From NCBI GenBank assembly GCA_900110395.1, contig FODP01000001.1, positions 496,001 through 560,000 of the forward strand: a stretch of 64,000 nucleotides of DNA, read 5' to 3'. The stretch is from Rhodospirillales bacterium URHD0017 (GTDB taxonomy: Bacteria; Pseudomonadota; Alphaproteobacteria; Reyranellales; Reyranellaceae). Shown here one piece after another: positions 46,081 through 55,151 of the stretch (its first letter is position 1; every line of letters starts with the position of its first letter). The notes under the pieces were generated by a model. That model was not told the DNA's origin. It made no database searches and saw only the letters and a program-made list of their open reading frames with translations. A program made the position numbers and the translations under genes.

Positions 46081-46569
46081 CTAGAGCGCCCGTTTCCTGC
46101 TGGAGATGACGCCGCTTGCGATGCCGTGCCATTCGATGGTGCCGCTCAGCCGCGAGTGCTCGATCTTGGGGCAGCGGTTCATGACGACCTTCAGTCCGGC
46201 CTTCTCGGCCCGCCCGGCGGCCTCGTCGTTGCGCACGCCGAGCTGCATCCAAACCACCTTGGCGCCGTGCTTGATGGCCTCGTCGGTGATCGGGCCGGCC
46301 GCCTGCGAATTGCGGAAGATGTCGACCATGTCGACCTTCACCGGCAACTCGTCGAGCGAGCCAAAGACCTTCTGGCCCATGATCTCCTGGCCGGCCGCGG
46401 CCGGGTTGACCGGCAGGATCTTGTAGCCACGGTCCAGCAGATACTTCATTGCAAAATAGCTCGGACGATTCCAGTTGGCCGACGCGCCGACCATTGCGAT
46501 GGTCTTGGTCTCGCGCAGGATGCGGCGCAGGTAGGTGTCGTCGTAGCGGTCGTGATTTACGGCGGACAT
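46081..46569 (-). CDS. CoA-binding protein (YccU-like)
   Basis: A 162-residue protein with a Rossmann-type CoA_binding domain: TIAMVGASANWNRPSYFAMKYLLDRGY and YKILPVNPAAAGQEIMGQKV are typical. This domain is related to succinyl-CoA synthetase alpha. It may bind CoA or a nucleotide; the cellular role is unknown. The ATG at 46569 is only 13 bp from the divergent old-yellow enzyme start. Confidence 0.85.
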   Translation of the reverse strand: MSAVNHDRYDDTYLRRILRETKTIAMVGASANWNRPSYFAMKYLLDRGYKILPVNPAAAGQEIMGQKVFGSLDELPVKVDMVDIFRNSQAAGPITDEAIKHGAKVVWMQLGVRNDEAAGRAEKAGLKVVMNRCPKIEHSRLSGTIEWHGIASGVISSRKRAL

Positions 46570-46582
46570 GAGGGGAGTATAC

Positions 46583-47740
46583 ATGGCGCAGCCGATGCTG
46601 TTCGAACCGATTTCCATCCGCGACGTGACCTTGAAGAACCGCGTCGTGGTGGCGCCGATGCACCAGTATTCGGCCGTCAAGGGCTTCGCCCAGGACTGGC
46701 ACCTGATGAATGCCGGCCGCTATGCCGCCGGTGGTGCGGGCCTGGTGATCATGGAATCGACCAAGGTCGAGCGCCGCGGCTGCGGCACCGTGGGCGACCT
46801 CGGCATCTGGGACGACGCGTTCATTCCCGGTTTGAAACGCTGCGTGGAGTTCATCCGCAAGCACAATTCGGTGCCCGGCATCCAGCTCGGCCATTCTGGG
46901 CGCAAGGCGCGGCGTTTCCGGCCGTGGGAGGGTGGGGCGCCGCTGACACCGGACGGCATCGACGATTGGGACCAATGGGAACTGGTTTCGTCGAGCGCAA
47001 AGAATTCTCCGGAGACCGATCCGACGCCGCGTGCGCTGACGCGGGACGAGATCCCGCAGATGATCGAGCGCTGGGGCCAGGCAGCGCGGCGCGCGCACGA
47101 GGCGGGCTTCGACGTGCTCGATATCCACGCCGCGCACGGCTACCTGATCCACCAGTTCCTCTCGCCGTTCTCCAACCTGCGCAACGACGACTACGGTGGC
47201 AGCGAGCTCAACCGCATGCGCTTCTGCATCGAAGTCGTGGAATGCGTGCGCACCTACTGGCCGGCCAGCAAGCCGCTGTTCGTGCGCTTCTCGGTGGAGG
47301 ACGACGCCGGCTGGGGTCCCGACCAGAGCGTGGCCCTGGCGAAGATCCTGAAGCCCAAGGGCGTCGATGTGATCGACTGCAGCTCGGGCGGCATGCGCGG
47401 GTCACCGGTGGTGAGTGCCGGGCCCGTGACCTACGGCTATCAGGTGCCGTATGCCGAGCGGCTGCGCCGCGACGCCGACATCATGAGCATGGCGGTCGGC
47501 CTGATCGTGCACGCCGACCAGGCCGAGCAGATCCTGCAAGAGGGCAGGGCCGACCTGATCGCGCTCGCCCGCGAGCTTTTGTACAATCCCAACTGGCCGA
47601 TGGATGCGGCGCAGAAGCTGGGCGTCGACCGACAGTTCGGCTCGGTGCCGCCGGCGCAGGCCTACTGGCTCGCCAAGCGCGCGCAGTCGGTGAAGAGCGT
47701 TGTGCCTTCGACCTTCATGAAGGGCATGAACGTCGATTGA
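46583..47740 (+). CDS. NADH:flavin oxidoreductase / old yellow enzyme family (YqjM-like)
   Basis: A 385-residue FMN-dependent TIM barrel. Typical parts are LKNRVVVAPMHQYSA, the substrate-binding H-x2-H or H-x2-N region DIHAAHGYLIHQFLSP, YGGSELNRMRF, and the C-terminal LARELLYNPNWP. Such enzymes reduce activated C=C bonds. I chose ATG 46583, which follows GAGGGGAG by five bases; the ATG at 46568 has no such site. The promoter must lie inside the divergent CoA-binding gene. Confidence 0.9.
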   Translation: MAQPMLFEPISIRDVTLKNRVVVAPMHQYSAVKGFAQDWHLMNAGRYAAGGAGLVIMESTKVERRGCGTVGDLGIWDDAFIPGLKRCVEFIRKHNSVPGIQLGHSGRKARRFRPWEGGAPLTPDGIDDWDQWELVSSSAKNSPETDPTPRALTRDEIPQMIERWGQAARRAHEAGFDVLDIHAAHGYLIHQFLSPFSNLRNDDYGGSELNRMRFCIEVVECVRTYWPASKPLFVRFSVEDDAGWGPDQSVALAKILKPKGVDVIDCSSGGMRGSPVVSAGPVTYGYQVPYAERLRRDADIMSMAVGLIVHADQAEQILQEGRADLIALARELLYNPNWPMDAAQKLGVDRQFGSVPPAQAYWLAKRAQSVKSVVPSTFMKGMNVD

Positions 47741-47754
47741 TCCGATGTAGCGCC

Positions 47755-47816
47755 GTGGCGCGCCACTAAAGACGGAACGAAGCTCTGTCGTAAGTGGCGC
47801 GCGCCCCGCACTTACG
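47755..47816. repeat. Palindromes between convergent genes (GTGGCGCGCCAC and CGTAAGTG hairpin)
   Basis: A perfect 12-bp palindrome GTGGCGCGCCAC (47755-47766) is followed by a hairpin CGTAAGTG, 12-base loop, CACTTACG (47789-47816) that includes the stop of the ABC permease gene. Together they resemble the GCGCCACT repeat at 49427-49503. A role in ending both convergent transcripts is likely. Confidence 0.5.
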
Positions 47817-48609
47817 CCTCCTTCGTGACCTGGCGCTCGGCGCGCTTCCTGAGGAGATGGGCGCCCCACATCAGCGCCACGGTCAGCACGATGGTGAGCG
47901 TCGAGACCGCGGCGATCGTGGGATCGATCTGGAAGCGCAGGTCATCCCACATGCGTCGCGGCAGGGTGACGGCGCCGGAGCCCGAGATGAACAGGGCGAC
48001 GATCAGCTCGTCGAACGAGGTGATGAAGGCGAACAGCGCGCCGACCAGCACGCCCGGACGGATCAGAGGCAGCGTCACCTGGAAGAAAGTGCCGCGCGGC
48101 GTCGCCCCCAGGCTGAGCGCCGCCTGCTCGAGCCGCGGATCGATGCCGGCGAGACTGGCGCTCACGCTGGTGACGACGAAGGGCACGGCGAGGCAGGTAT
48201 GGGCGATGATCAGTCCGACCGGGGAACCCACCAGGCCATAGCGCGCGAAGGCGTAGTAGATGCCGATCGCCACGACGATGCCGGGCACGATCAGCGGCGA
48301 CAGCACCAGGCCCGCTGCCACGACCCGGGCGGCGCGCGGCAGGCGGGCGATGCCGAGGGCTGCCAGGGTGCCGAGCAGAGTCGCCATCACGACGACGGCG
48401 CCGGCGACCCACAGGCTGAGCCAGGTCGGCCGGAGCCAGTCGGCGCTGCTGAAGTAGGCGTCGTACCATTTCAGGCCGAAGGCCGGCGGTGGGAAGGTGA
48501 GGTAGGTGGCCGAGGAGAACGACACCACGATCACCACCAGGATCGGGAAGGCGAGGAACAGCAGGATCAGCCCGACGACGGTCGCCGGCAGGATGCGTGT
48601 GCCAATCAT
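47812..48609 (-). CDS. ABC transporter permease, PotC-like
   Basis: A 265-residue inner-membrane permease with six helices and the EAA loop EQAALSLGATPRGTFFQVTLP that contacts the ATPase. It is of the spermidine/putrescine (PotC) type, but the family also moves other cations, opines or sulfonates. It overlaps the PotB-like gene by 4 bp and closes a five-gene operon. Confidence 0.9.
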   Translation of the reverse strand: MIGTRILPATVVGLILLFLAFPILVVIVVSFSSATYLTFPPPAFGLKWYDAYFSSADWLRPTWLSLWVAGAVVVMATLLGTLAALGIARLPRAARVVAAGLVLSPLIVPGIVVAIGIYYAFARYGLVGSPVGLIIAHTCLAVPFVVTSVSASLAGIDPRLEQAALSLGATPRGTFFQVTLPLIRPGVLVGALFAFITSFDELIVALFISGSGAVTLPRRMWDDLRFQIDPTIAAVSTLTIVLTVALMWGAHLLRKRAERQVTKEA

Positions 48610-49424
48610 CGGGCGTTCATCCGGAAGGCGTTGCCGACGCCCGGCAGGCGGTAGAAGGCGCCGATGATGGCGAGCGCGGTGGCCAGCAGCACCGCCGAGA
48701 GCGTTGCCGCATAGGCCCAGTCGAGCTGGTCGACGCGCTGGGCGATCAGCATGGAGATGGTGATCTCACGCGGGCCGCCCACCATGGCCGGCGTGATGTA
48801 GAAGCCGAGCGCCAGCACGAACACCAGCAGCACGCCCGCCGCCACGCCGGGCATGGACAGCGGCAGCGTCACCTGCAGGAAGGTCCGCCACGGCGGCGAG
48901 CCCAGCCCCGATGCCGCACGCAGCAGCGAGGGATCGATCTGGCGCAGCGCATTGGCGATCGGCAGGATCATGTAGGGCAGCAGGATGTGGCTCATCGCGA
49001 TCTGCGTGGCGAGCGGCGTGTTGAGGATGCGCAATGGCCGGTCGATCATGCCGGCGGCGATGAGGGCCTCGTTGAACAGGCCGTGGCGGCCCAGCAGCAC
49101 CATCCAGGCGTAGCTGCGCACCAGCACGCTGGTCCAGAAGGGCAGCATGATCAGCACCAGGATGACCAGCGCCCAGCGCGGCGCCCTCACCAAGGCGAGC
49201 GCCACCGGATAGCCCAGCAGCAGGCTCGCCAGGGTGACGATCAGCGAGGTGTAGAAGGTGTTGGCGAAGGTCTTCAGGAACACCACGTCGTCGGGCAGGG
49301 CGGCGTAGTGCTGCAGCGTCCAGCTCGGATCGGAAACGCTGCGCATCAGCATCGCAACCACCGGAAGGACGTAGAAGGCGATCATGAACGCGATCAGCGG
49401 GGCCGCCAGCAGGTAAGGCGTCAT
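48606..49424 (-). CDS. ABC transporter permease, PotB-like
   Basis: A 272-residue permease with six helices and EAA loop LRAASGLGSPPWRTFLQVTLP. The ATG at 49424 (MTPYLLAAPL) starts the first helix; an upstream extension to 49664 would run through an intergenic repeat and is rejected. A 91-bp gap with an inverted repeat separates it from the ATPase gene. Confidence 0.9.
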   Translation of the reverse strand: MTPYLLAAPLIAFMIAFYVLPVVAMLMRSVSDPSWTLQHYAALPDDVVFLKTFANTFYTSLIVTLASLLLGYPVALALVRAPRWALVILVLIMLPFWTSVLVRSYAWMVLLGRHGLFNEALIAAGMIDRPLRILNTPLATQIAMSHILLPYMILPIANALRQIDPSLLRAASGLGSPPWRTFLQVTLPLSMPGVAAGVLLVFVLALGFYITPAMVGGPREITISMLIAQRVDQLDWAYAATLSAVLLATALAIIGAFYRLPGVGNAFRMNAR

Positions 49425-49426
49425 GG

Positions 49427-49503
49427 CTGGGGGCGCGCGACTCCAGTCGCGCGTCTTTGTTGAGGCGAGAGATGATCGCGCCACTGGAGTGGCGCGCCCC
49501 CAG
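49427..49503. repeat. Inverted-repeat element inside the ABC operon
   Basis: The ends CTGGGGGCGCGC-G-ACTCCAGT (49427 on) and ACTGGAGT-G-GCGCGCCCCCAG (to 49503) are inverted copies, and each arm is also palindromic (GCGCGACT-CC-AGTCGCGC; GCGCCACT-GG-AGTGGCGC). It separates the ATPase and PotB-like genes and could form alternative hairpins that tune expression of the permeases. Confidence 0.65.
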
Positions 49504-49515
49504 CGATTGACCGCC

Positions 49516-50625
49516 TCAGACAAGGATCGTATCCGCCACGGACCAGGCGATCTCGGCCTGCTCGCCGACCTGGCGCCGGCGGATCGCGGCACTCGACGGC
49601 TCCTTGAGCACGATCGAGGCGCCGTCGGCGGCACGCAGCAGGTAGCGGCAGCGTTCGCCGGCAAACACCGCCTCGGTGACCGTGACGCTCATGCGGTTCT
49701 GTGGCGCGTGGCCGTTCAACGTGTCGGCAAAGCGCAGGCGCTCGGGGCGCGTCGTCAACGTCACCTTGGTGCCGTTCGCCGGACGGGCCGGGCAGAGGGC
49801 GCGGACCAGCACCCCCTCGCACTCGGCCACGACGATGTCGTCCTCGAGGTCGCGCACCACGGCCGGCAGGAAATTGGATTCGCCGATGAAGCCCGCCACG
49901 AAGCGGTTGCAGGGACGGTCGTAGAGATCTTCGGGCCGGCCGACCTGCGCCACCTTGCCGTCGTTCATGACGGCGATGCGGTCGGACATGGTCAGTGCTT
50001 CTTCCTGGTCGTGCGTGACGTAGATGAAGGTGATGCCGAGGTCGGCATGCAGGCGGCGCATCTCGAGCTGCAGGTTCTCGCGCAGCTGCTTGTCGAGGGC
50101 GCCCAGCGGCTCGTCCATCAGCAGCAGCCTGGGCTTGAAGACGATGGCCCGAGCCAGCGCCACGCGCTGCTGTTGGCCGCCCGAGAGCTGGCGCGGATAG
50201 CGGCCGCCGTAGCCTGGCAGCTGGACCAGCTCGAGCGCCTCGCCGACGAGCTTCGTCCGCTCGGTCTTCGGCACCCCGCGCTGCTTCAGCGGGAAGCCGA
50301 TGTTGTCCTCGACCGTCAGATGGGGGAAGAGCGCGTAGTTCTGGAATACCATGCCGATGTTGCGCCGGTAGGGCGGCATGGCGACCACCGACATGCCGTC
50401 GATGGCGATGTCGCCCGCCGTTGGCGTCTCGAAGCCCGCGATCATCATCAGGGTCGTGGTCTTGCCCGAGCCGCTCGGCCCCAGCAGGGTCAGGAACTCG
50501 CCCGAGCGGATGTCGAGCGAGACCCCGTCGACCGCGTTGGTGCGATCGAACCGTTTCTCGAGATCGGTCAGCAGCACCGAGGCGCCGCGGCCGGACCCGT
50601 TCACGGCGTTCAGCTCAGCAGCCAT
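49516..50625 (-). CDS. ABC transporter ATP-binding protein, PotA-like
   Basis: A 369-residue ATPase: Walker [10 protein letters not shown]-loop [12 protein letters not shown], signature [15 protein letters not shown], Walker [13 protein letters not shown] and a TOBE domain at the C-terminus. The ATG overlaps the binding-protein gene by 16 bp. It serves the PotB/PotC-like permeases. Confidence 0.9.
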   Translation of the reverse strand: MAAELNAVNGSGRGASVLLTDLEKRFDRTNAVDGVSLDIRSGEFLTLLGPSGSGKTTTLMMIAGFETPTAGDIAIDGMSVVAMPPYRRNIGMVFQNYALFPHLTVEDNIGFPLKQRGVPKTERTKLVGEALELVQLPGYGGRYPRQLSGGQQQRVALARAIVFKPRLLLMDEPLGALDKQLRENLQLEMRRLHADLGITFIYVTHDQEEALTMSDRIAVMNDGKVAQVGRPEDLYDRPCNRFVAGFIGESNFLPAVVRDLEDDIVVAECEGVLVRALCPARPANGTKVTLTTRPERLRFADTLNGHAPQNRMSVTVTEAVFAGERCRYLLRAADGASIVLKEPSSAAIRRRQVGEQAEIAWSVADTILV

Positions 50626-51716
50626 TTGTTGAAGCGGCTGACCGCCGCCTCGCGGTTGTCGATCCACCAATCGTAGTTGTAGTTGATGAGCTGCTTCTTG
50701 ATGTCGGGCGCGCTCGGCAGCACGGCCAGCCGGTCGGGCGGGATGTACTCGTTCGACGCGTTGTTGACCGAGCCGTAGGGGATGGCGAAGGCGATGCGCG
50801 CCTGCGGGATCGCCATGGTCGAGTAGGCCACGAACTTCATGGCATTGGCCTTGTTCTTGGCGCCCTTGGGGATGCCCCAGGCGTCGCGCTTGGAAAGGCC
50901 CTGGCTCCACGAGATCTCCGCCGGCACGCCGGCCGCCTGCAGCGCCGCCATGCGGCCGTTCCATACCGTGGTCATGGCGACCTCGCGGTCGGTCAGGAGC
51001 TGGATGGGCACCGCGCCGGTGTCCCACCATTTGATGACGTCCTTCTTGATCTTTTCGTAGCTCGCCAGGGCCTTGTCGATGTCGATCGGATAGACCTTGT
51101 CCGGCGGCACGCCGGCTGCCATCAGCGCGAATTCCATCTCGGGAAATCCGCCGGAGGTCGTGCCGTACATGGCGCGTTCGCCGGGGAACTTCTTGGTGTC
51201 CCAGAAATCCGCCCAGCCCTTGGGCTCGCCCTTGACGAGATCCTTGCGGTAGGCGAGCACCTGCGCCCACACCAGCATCTCCAGCCCGTACTCGAAGCGG
51301 TAGGCGGGATCGACGCCGGAATCGATGATGTCGTAGTCGATCTTCTCGAAATAGTCGCCGCGCTTCTGCAGGTTCATGATCGAGCCGCGGCTGAGCTGAG
51401 CGAGATCCCATTCGACGTTGCCGGTCTCGACCATGGCCTTGATCTTGGTCGGATCGGAACCGGGGAAGGCGCGCACCTTGATGCCGGAGATCTTCTCGAA
51501 CGGCTCGTAATAGGCCTTGATCTGCGCCTCGTTCATGGTGCCGCCGAAGCCCGCGATGCGCACTTCGCCCGAACCCTTGAGGATGTCGGGAATGGTCGTC
51601 TGCTCGGGCCACGCCGCTTGCGCGGCGGCGGGGCGGATGAAGGGTGCGGCGAGACCCGCGCCCAGAAGGCCGAGGGTCGCGCGGCGACCGAAGCGGATCG
51701 AATGATGCTTGCTCAT
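50610..51716 (-). CDS. ABC transporter substrate-binding protein, PotD-like, Tat-exported
   Basis: A 368-residue periplasmic binding protein of the spermidine/putrescine-like group. Its leader has a twin-arginine motif (FGRRATLGLLGAGLAAPF), so export by the Tat system is likely. The mature domain begins near SGEVRIAGFGGTMNEAQIKAYY. The gene follows an LLM monooxygenase gene by 28 bp, which suggests that the imported ligand is the monooxygenase substrate. Confidence 0.88.
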   Translation of the reverse strand: MSKHHSIRFGRRATLGLLGAGLAAPFIRPAAAQAAWPEQTTIPDILKGSGEVRIAGFGGTMNEAQIKAYYEPFEKISGIKVRAFPGSDPTKIKAMVETGNVEWDLAQLSRGSIMNLQKRGDYFEKIDYDIIDSGVDPAYRFEYGLEMLVWAQVLAYRKDLVKGEPKGWADFWDTKKFPGERAMYGTTSGGFPEMEFALMAAGVPPDKVYPIDIDKALASYEKIKKDVIKWWDTGAVPIQLLTDREVAMTTVWNGRMAALQAAGVPAEISWSQGLSKRDAWGIPKGAKNKANAMKFVAYSTMAIPQARIAFAIPYGSVNNASNEYIPPDRLAVLPSAPDIKKQLINYNYDWWIDNREAAVSRFNKWLLS

Positions 51717-51744
51717 GATGCCTGCCTGCCTTTTCTTTGGTTGA

Positions 51745-53061
51745 TCAGTACGCCAGGAGATTGTCGCGGAAGTGCTTGTGCTCGTACGCCTTGCGCATCA
51801 GGCCGCGGTCCTGCAGGGCGGGGATCAGCCCGTCCTCGATCTCGGCCAGGGTGCGGCGGTTCACGTTGGGCATCGAGAACAGCCAGCCGTCGCCGCCGAC
51901 CTCATCCATGACCTCGCCCATGCGCGCGGCGACAGAGTCGGGCGTGCCGACAAGCTCGATCGAGAGGTCGACGGCGTTGAAGCTCGCCATGGTCTCGCGG
52001 ATCGACCGGCCGTTCGCCATCTTGCGGAACTGTTCCAGGTTGGCCTGATGGCCGTTGGTCGTGACGTGCTCGGGCAGGGGCTTGTCGAGATCGAACTTGC
52101 CGAAGTCGATGTTGGTCACCTTGCCGAAATGCGCCAGCCGCTCGTCTATCTTCTCGAAGGCGATGGCCTCGCGCTTCTTCTTGCGGTCCTTTGCCTCTTC
52201 CATGGTTTCGCCGACGATCGGATTGATCAGGAACAGCACCTTGCAGTCCGCCGGCTTGCGGCCCTGCGCGACCATGTGCTTGTGCACGTCCTCGCGATAG
52301 GCCTTCATCGCCTCGATGCCCTTGGCGTGCACGACGATGGTGTCGGCGTGAGCGGCGGCGAACTTGCGGCCGCGCGGCGAGCCGCCGGCCTGGGCGATCA
52401 CCGGCTGGCCCTGTGGCGCCGGCCCCGAGTTGAGCGGCCCGCGCGTGCTGAAATACTTGCCTTGATAATTGACGGCATGGACCTTGGTCGGATCGACCAG
52501 CACGCCCGACTTGCGATCGGCGATCAGCGCGCCCGGGTCCCACGAGCCCCACAGGCCGCGACAGACTTCCATGTATTCGTCGGCCATGTCGTAGCGCAGG
52601 TCGTGATCGGGCATGCCTTGCATGCCGAAATTCATAGCCGCAAAATCCGAGCTGCCGGTGACCGCGTTCCAGCCGATGCGCCCGCCCGAGACCTGGTCGA
52701 GCGTCGCCACCAGGCGGGCCAAGAGGTAGGGGTGATAGGCGTATGTTCCGAAAGTCGGAACGATGCCGATGCGTGAGGTCACCTGGGTCATCAGCGCGGC
52801 CACCACCGAGGGATCCTGGCGCGGCACGGCGATGGCGTTCTTGAGGTAGATGTCGCTCGAACCGCCGAAGCTTTCACCGACATAGGACGAATCTTCGAGC
52901 AGGATGTAGTCGAAGCAGGCGCGTTCCAGCGTGCGCGCCATGTTGAGGAACAGCTCGGGCTCCATCCAGTTCTGGCCGATATGGCCGGTCCAGGCTTCGC
53001 CCCAGGCCTGCGCGCTCGAGCCTTGGAGGAACCACGCGAGATGAAACGGTTTGCCGGCCAC
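51745..53061 (-). CDS. NtaA/SnaA/DszA family FMN-dependent monooxygenase
   Basis: A 438-residue member of the two-component FMNH2-dependent monooxygenase family that includes nitrilotriacetate monooxygenase, pristinamycin synthase and dibenzothiophene-sulfone monooxygenase. Diagnostic parts are ARTLERACFDYILLEDSS, YHPYLLARLVATLDQVSGGRIGWNAVTGS and QAGGSPRGRKFAA. It needs a flavin reductase, which is not encoded nearby. It is the first gene of the ABC operon, so it probably attacks an imported amine, chelator or sulfur compound (inference). Confidence 0.88.
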   Translation of the reverse strand: MAGKPFHLAWFLQGSSAQAWGEAWTGHIGQNWMEPELFLNMARTLERACFDYILLEDSSYVGESFGGSSDIYLKNAIAVPRQDPSVVAALMTQVTSRIGIVPTFGTYAYHPYLLARLVATLDQVSGGRIGWNAVTGSSDFAAMNFGMQGMPDHDLRYDMADEYMEVCRGLWGSWDPGALIADRKSGVLVDPTKVHAVNYQGKYFSTRGPLNSGPAPQGQPVIAQAGGSPRGRKFAAAHADTIVVHAKGIEAMKAYREDVHKHMVAQGRKPADCKVLFLINPIVGETMEEAKDRKKKREAIAFEKIDERLAHFGKVTNIDFGKFDLDKPLPEHVTTNGHQANLEQFRKMANGRSIRETMASFNAVDLSIELVGTPDSVAARMGEVMDEVGGDGWLFSMPNVNRRTLAEIEDGLIPALQDRGLMRKAYEHKHFRDNLLAY

Positions 53062-53209
53062 GGTTCAAGCTCCACGAAAAGAGTGAAATGCGGATGCGAC
53101 GAGACAGGCAAATAGTGTGCCGAGGGGCGGAAGAGCCGTCCACTCGCGCTGGCGCGCGAGTTGCTTTAAAATCAGGTCAACAGTCCGAACCCGAGTACGG
53201 AGAATCGCG

Positions 53210-53971
53210 ATGAATGCGCCGAGCCAAGTCGACCGTCCCAACATGACCGACGCCGAATGGCAGGCGCGCTGCGACCTCGCCGCGCTCTATCGCGTCACCG
53301 ACTTCTACGGCTGGACCGACACCATCGACACCCACATGACGGTGCGCATCCCGGGCGAGCCCAAGTGCTTCCTGATCAACAACTACGGCGACCTGTTCCA
53401 CGAGATCACCGCGTCGAGCCTGGTGAAGATGGACATCGACGGCAACGTCTACTCCGACGAAGGCAAGTTCAACGCCGCGGGCTTCACCATCCATAGCGGC
53501 GTCTACAAGGCCAAGCCCGACGCCAACTGCGTCATGCACACCCACACGCGCGCCGGCGCCGGCGTCTCGGTGCTGAAGCAGGGGCTGCGACCGATCACCC
53601 AGGACGCGCTCTCGGTCTACGACGACCTCGTCTATCACGAGTACGGCATGCCGACCTCGCAGGAGGAATGCGACGCGCTGGGCGTGACCTGCCAGCACGG
53701 CAACTCGGTCGTGCTGCGCAACCACGGCCTGCTCACCGTCGGCGCCAGCATCCCGGGTGCGCTGCGCCGCATGTACATGCTGGAGCGCGCCTGCGAGGTC
53801 GAGGTCATCGCCCGCGGTCTCGACGAGGAGCCCGCGCCGATCGATCCCGACGTCATCCGCCAGTACGGCGAGCGCGCCAAGCAGCAGCGTGCCAATCCGG
53901 AATACGGCATGACCTACTGGAAGGCCGCCCTGCGCCAGATCGAGGGCAAGGGCATCGACTGGCGGCAGTAG
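53210..53971 (+). CDS. Class II aldolase/adducin family protein
   Basis: A 253-residue metal-dependent aldolase-fold protein. Zinc-binding histidines occur in VMHTHTRAGA and VLRNHGLLTVG; the acid is in the segment NNYGDLFHEITASS. These enzymes split or epimerise sugar phosphates or decarboxylate hydroxyacids. The start at 53210 follows GGAG at 53200-53203. It is divergent from the LLM/ABC operon and may act in the same pathway. Its 3' end abuts an inversion junction. Confidence 0.87.
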   Translation: MNAPSQVDRPNMTDAEWQARCDLAALYRVTDFYGWTDTIDTHMTVRIPGEPKCFLINNYGDLFHEITASSLVKMDIDGNVYSDEGKFNAAGFTIHSGVYKAKPDANCVMHTHTRAGAGVSVLKQGLRPITQDALSVYDDLVYHEYGMPTSQEECDALGVTCQHGNSVVLRNHGLLTVGASIPGALRRMYMLERACEVEVIARGLDEEPAPIDPDVIRQYGERAKQQRANPEYGMTYWKAALRQIEGKGIDWRQ

Positions 53972-54891
53972 CCGCAGCGCTGGTGCCCGACGTGCACAGC
54001 CTGATCGTCGCCCGCCTGCTGCAGGCGCTGGGCGGCTGCGCCGGGCTGGTGATCGGCCGCGCCATCGTGCGCGACACCGCGCAGCCGCAGGAAGCCGCGC
54101 GCCGGATGCCGGTCATGAACCTGATGGTCGCGGTCGGCCCGGGCGCGGCGCCGCTGATCGGCGGCGCGCTGGCCTCGAGCCTGGGTTGGCGGTCGATCTT
54201 CTTCGCCCTCGCCCTGCTCGGCATCGTGAACCTGCTGTTCAGCTGGCGGCTGCTGCCCGAAAGCAGGGCGCCGGCCAAGCCCGCGCAGGGCAACAGCCTC
54301 GCCCGCAACTACGGCCGGCTGCTGGTGTCGCCGTCGTTCCTGGGATTCGCGGTCGGCGGCGGCTGCGCCACGACCTCGATGTACGCCTTCATCGGCGCTT
54401 CGCCCTTCATCTTCGCCCATCAGCTGCACCGGCCCGACTACGAAGTCGGCATCTACCCCGCCATCGTGCTGGCCGGCGTCTGGCTCGGTAGCGTCGCGGC
54501 CACGCGCCTGATCCCGATCCTGCCGATCGACCGGCTCGCGGTGTGGGCCAATCTCCTGAGCGTCGCGGCCTCGTTCGCCCTGTTGGGCGGCCTATTGGCC
54601 GGCCACCTCAGCGTGCTGATGATCATGGTGCCGATGTTCGTGTTCGGCATGGGCGCGGGCGTGGCCTCGCCTGCCGCCATGACCCAGGCGATCAGCGTCA
54701 ATCCGCAGGTGATCGGCTCGGCCTCGGGCCTCTACGGCTTCGCGCAGATGGGCGTAGGCGCGATCTGCACCGCGCTGGTCGGCATGGGCAGCAACCCGGC
54801 GCTGACGGCTGCCCTCATCCTGGTGAGCGCCGGCGTGATCGGCCAGACGGCCTTCTGGCTGGCGCTGCGCTACCGCACGCGAACGAGTTGA
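53972..54891 (+). pseudogene. C-terminal part of an MFS (Bcr/CflA-like) transporter, separated by inversion
   Basis: About 306 codons encode MFS helices 3-12 (VARLLQALGGCAGLVIGRAIVRD is the typical Bcr/CflA motif after helix 3) but no start codon, ribosome binding site or first two helices. The missing N-terminus is on the opposite strand at 54870-55151. Joined end to end, the parts give about 392 residues, a normal length. The first in-frame codons lie within the end of the aldolase gene. Confidence 0.85.
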
Positions 54892-55151
54892 ACGGCCGCA
54901 AGGCCGGCGCCGGCGTAGAGCACGAGGCCCGCCATCAGCACCGGCCGGCGGCCGAAGCGGTCGGACAGCGGCCCGTACGCGAGCTGCCCGAAGGCGAGGC
55001 CCATGATGTAGACGCTCATTGTGAGCTGCATGCTGCCCATGCTGGCGTTCAACGCATGGGCGGCTTCGGGCAGGGCGGGCACGAAGATGTGCATGGCGAG
55101 AGTGCCGCTGAAGGTGATCAGGGTCAGCAGCCAGAGGGGAGCGGCGGTCAT
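54870..55151 (-). pseudogene. N-terminal part of the same MFS transporter
   Basis: A 93-codon frame with the first MFS helices and motif A (YGPLSDRFGRRPVL). It starts on ATGA with the marR stop, so it was the marR-linked pump. After residue 86 (GAGLAA) it reads into the tail of the inverted C-terminal part and stops. It cannot transport anything by itself. Confidence 0.85.

Noticed and set aside
47152..47155. Long minus-strand frame 45548-47152 as a large protein
   Set aside because: Only its last 176 codons (from 46078) fit an operon gene; the rest overlaps the CoA-binding and old-yellow-enzyme genes in shadow frames.
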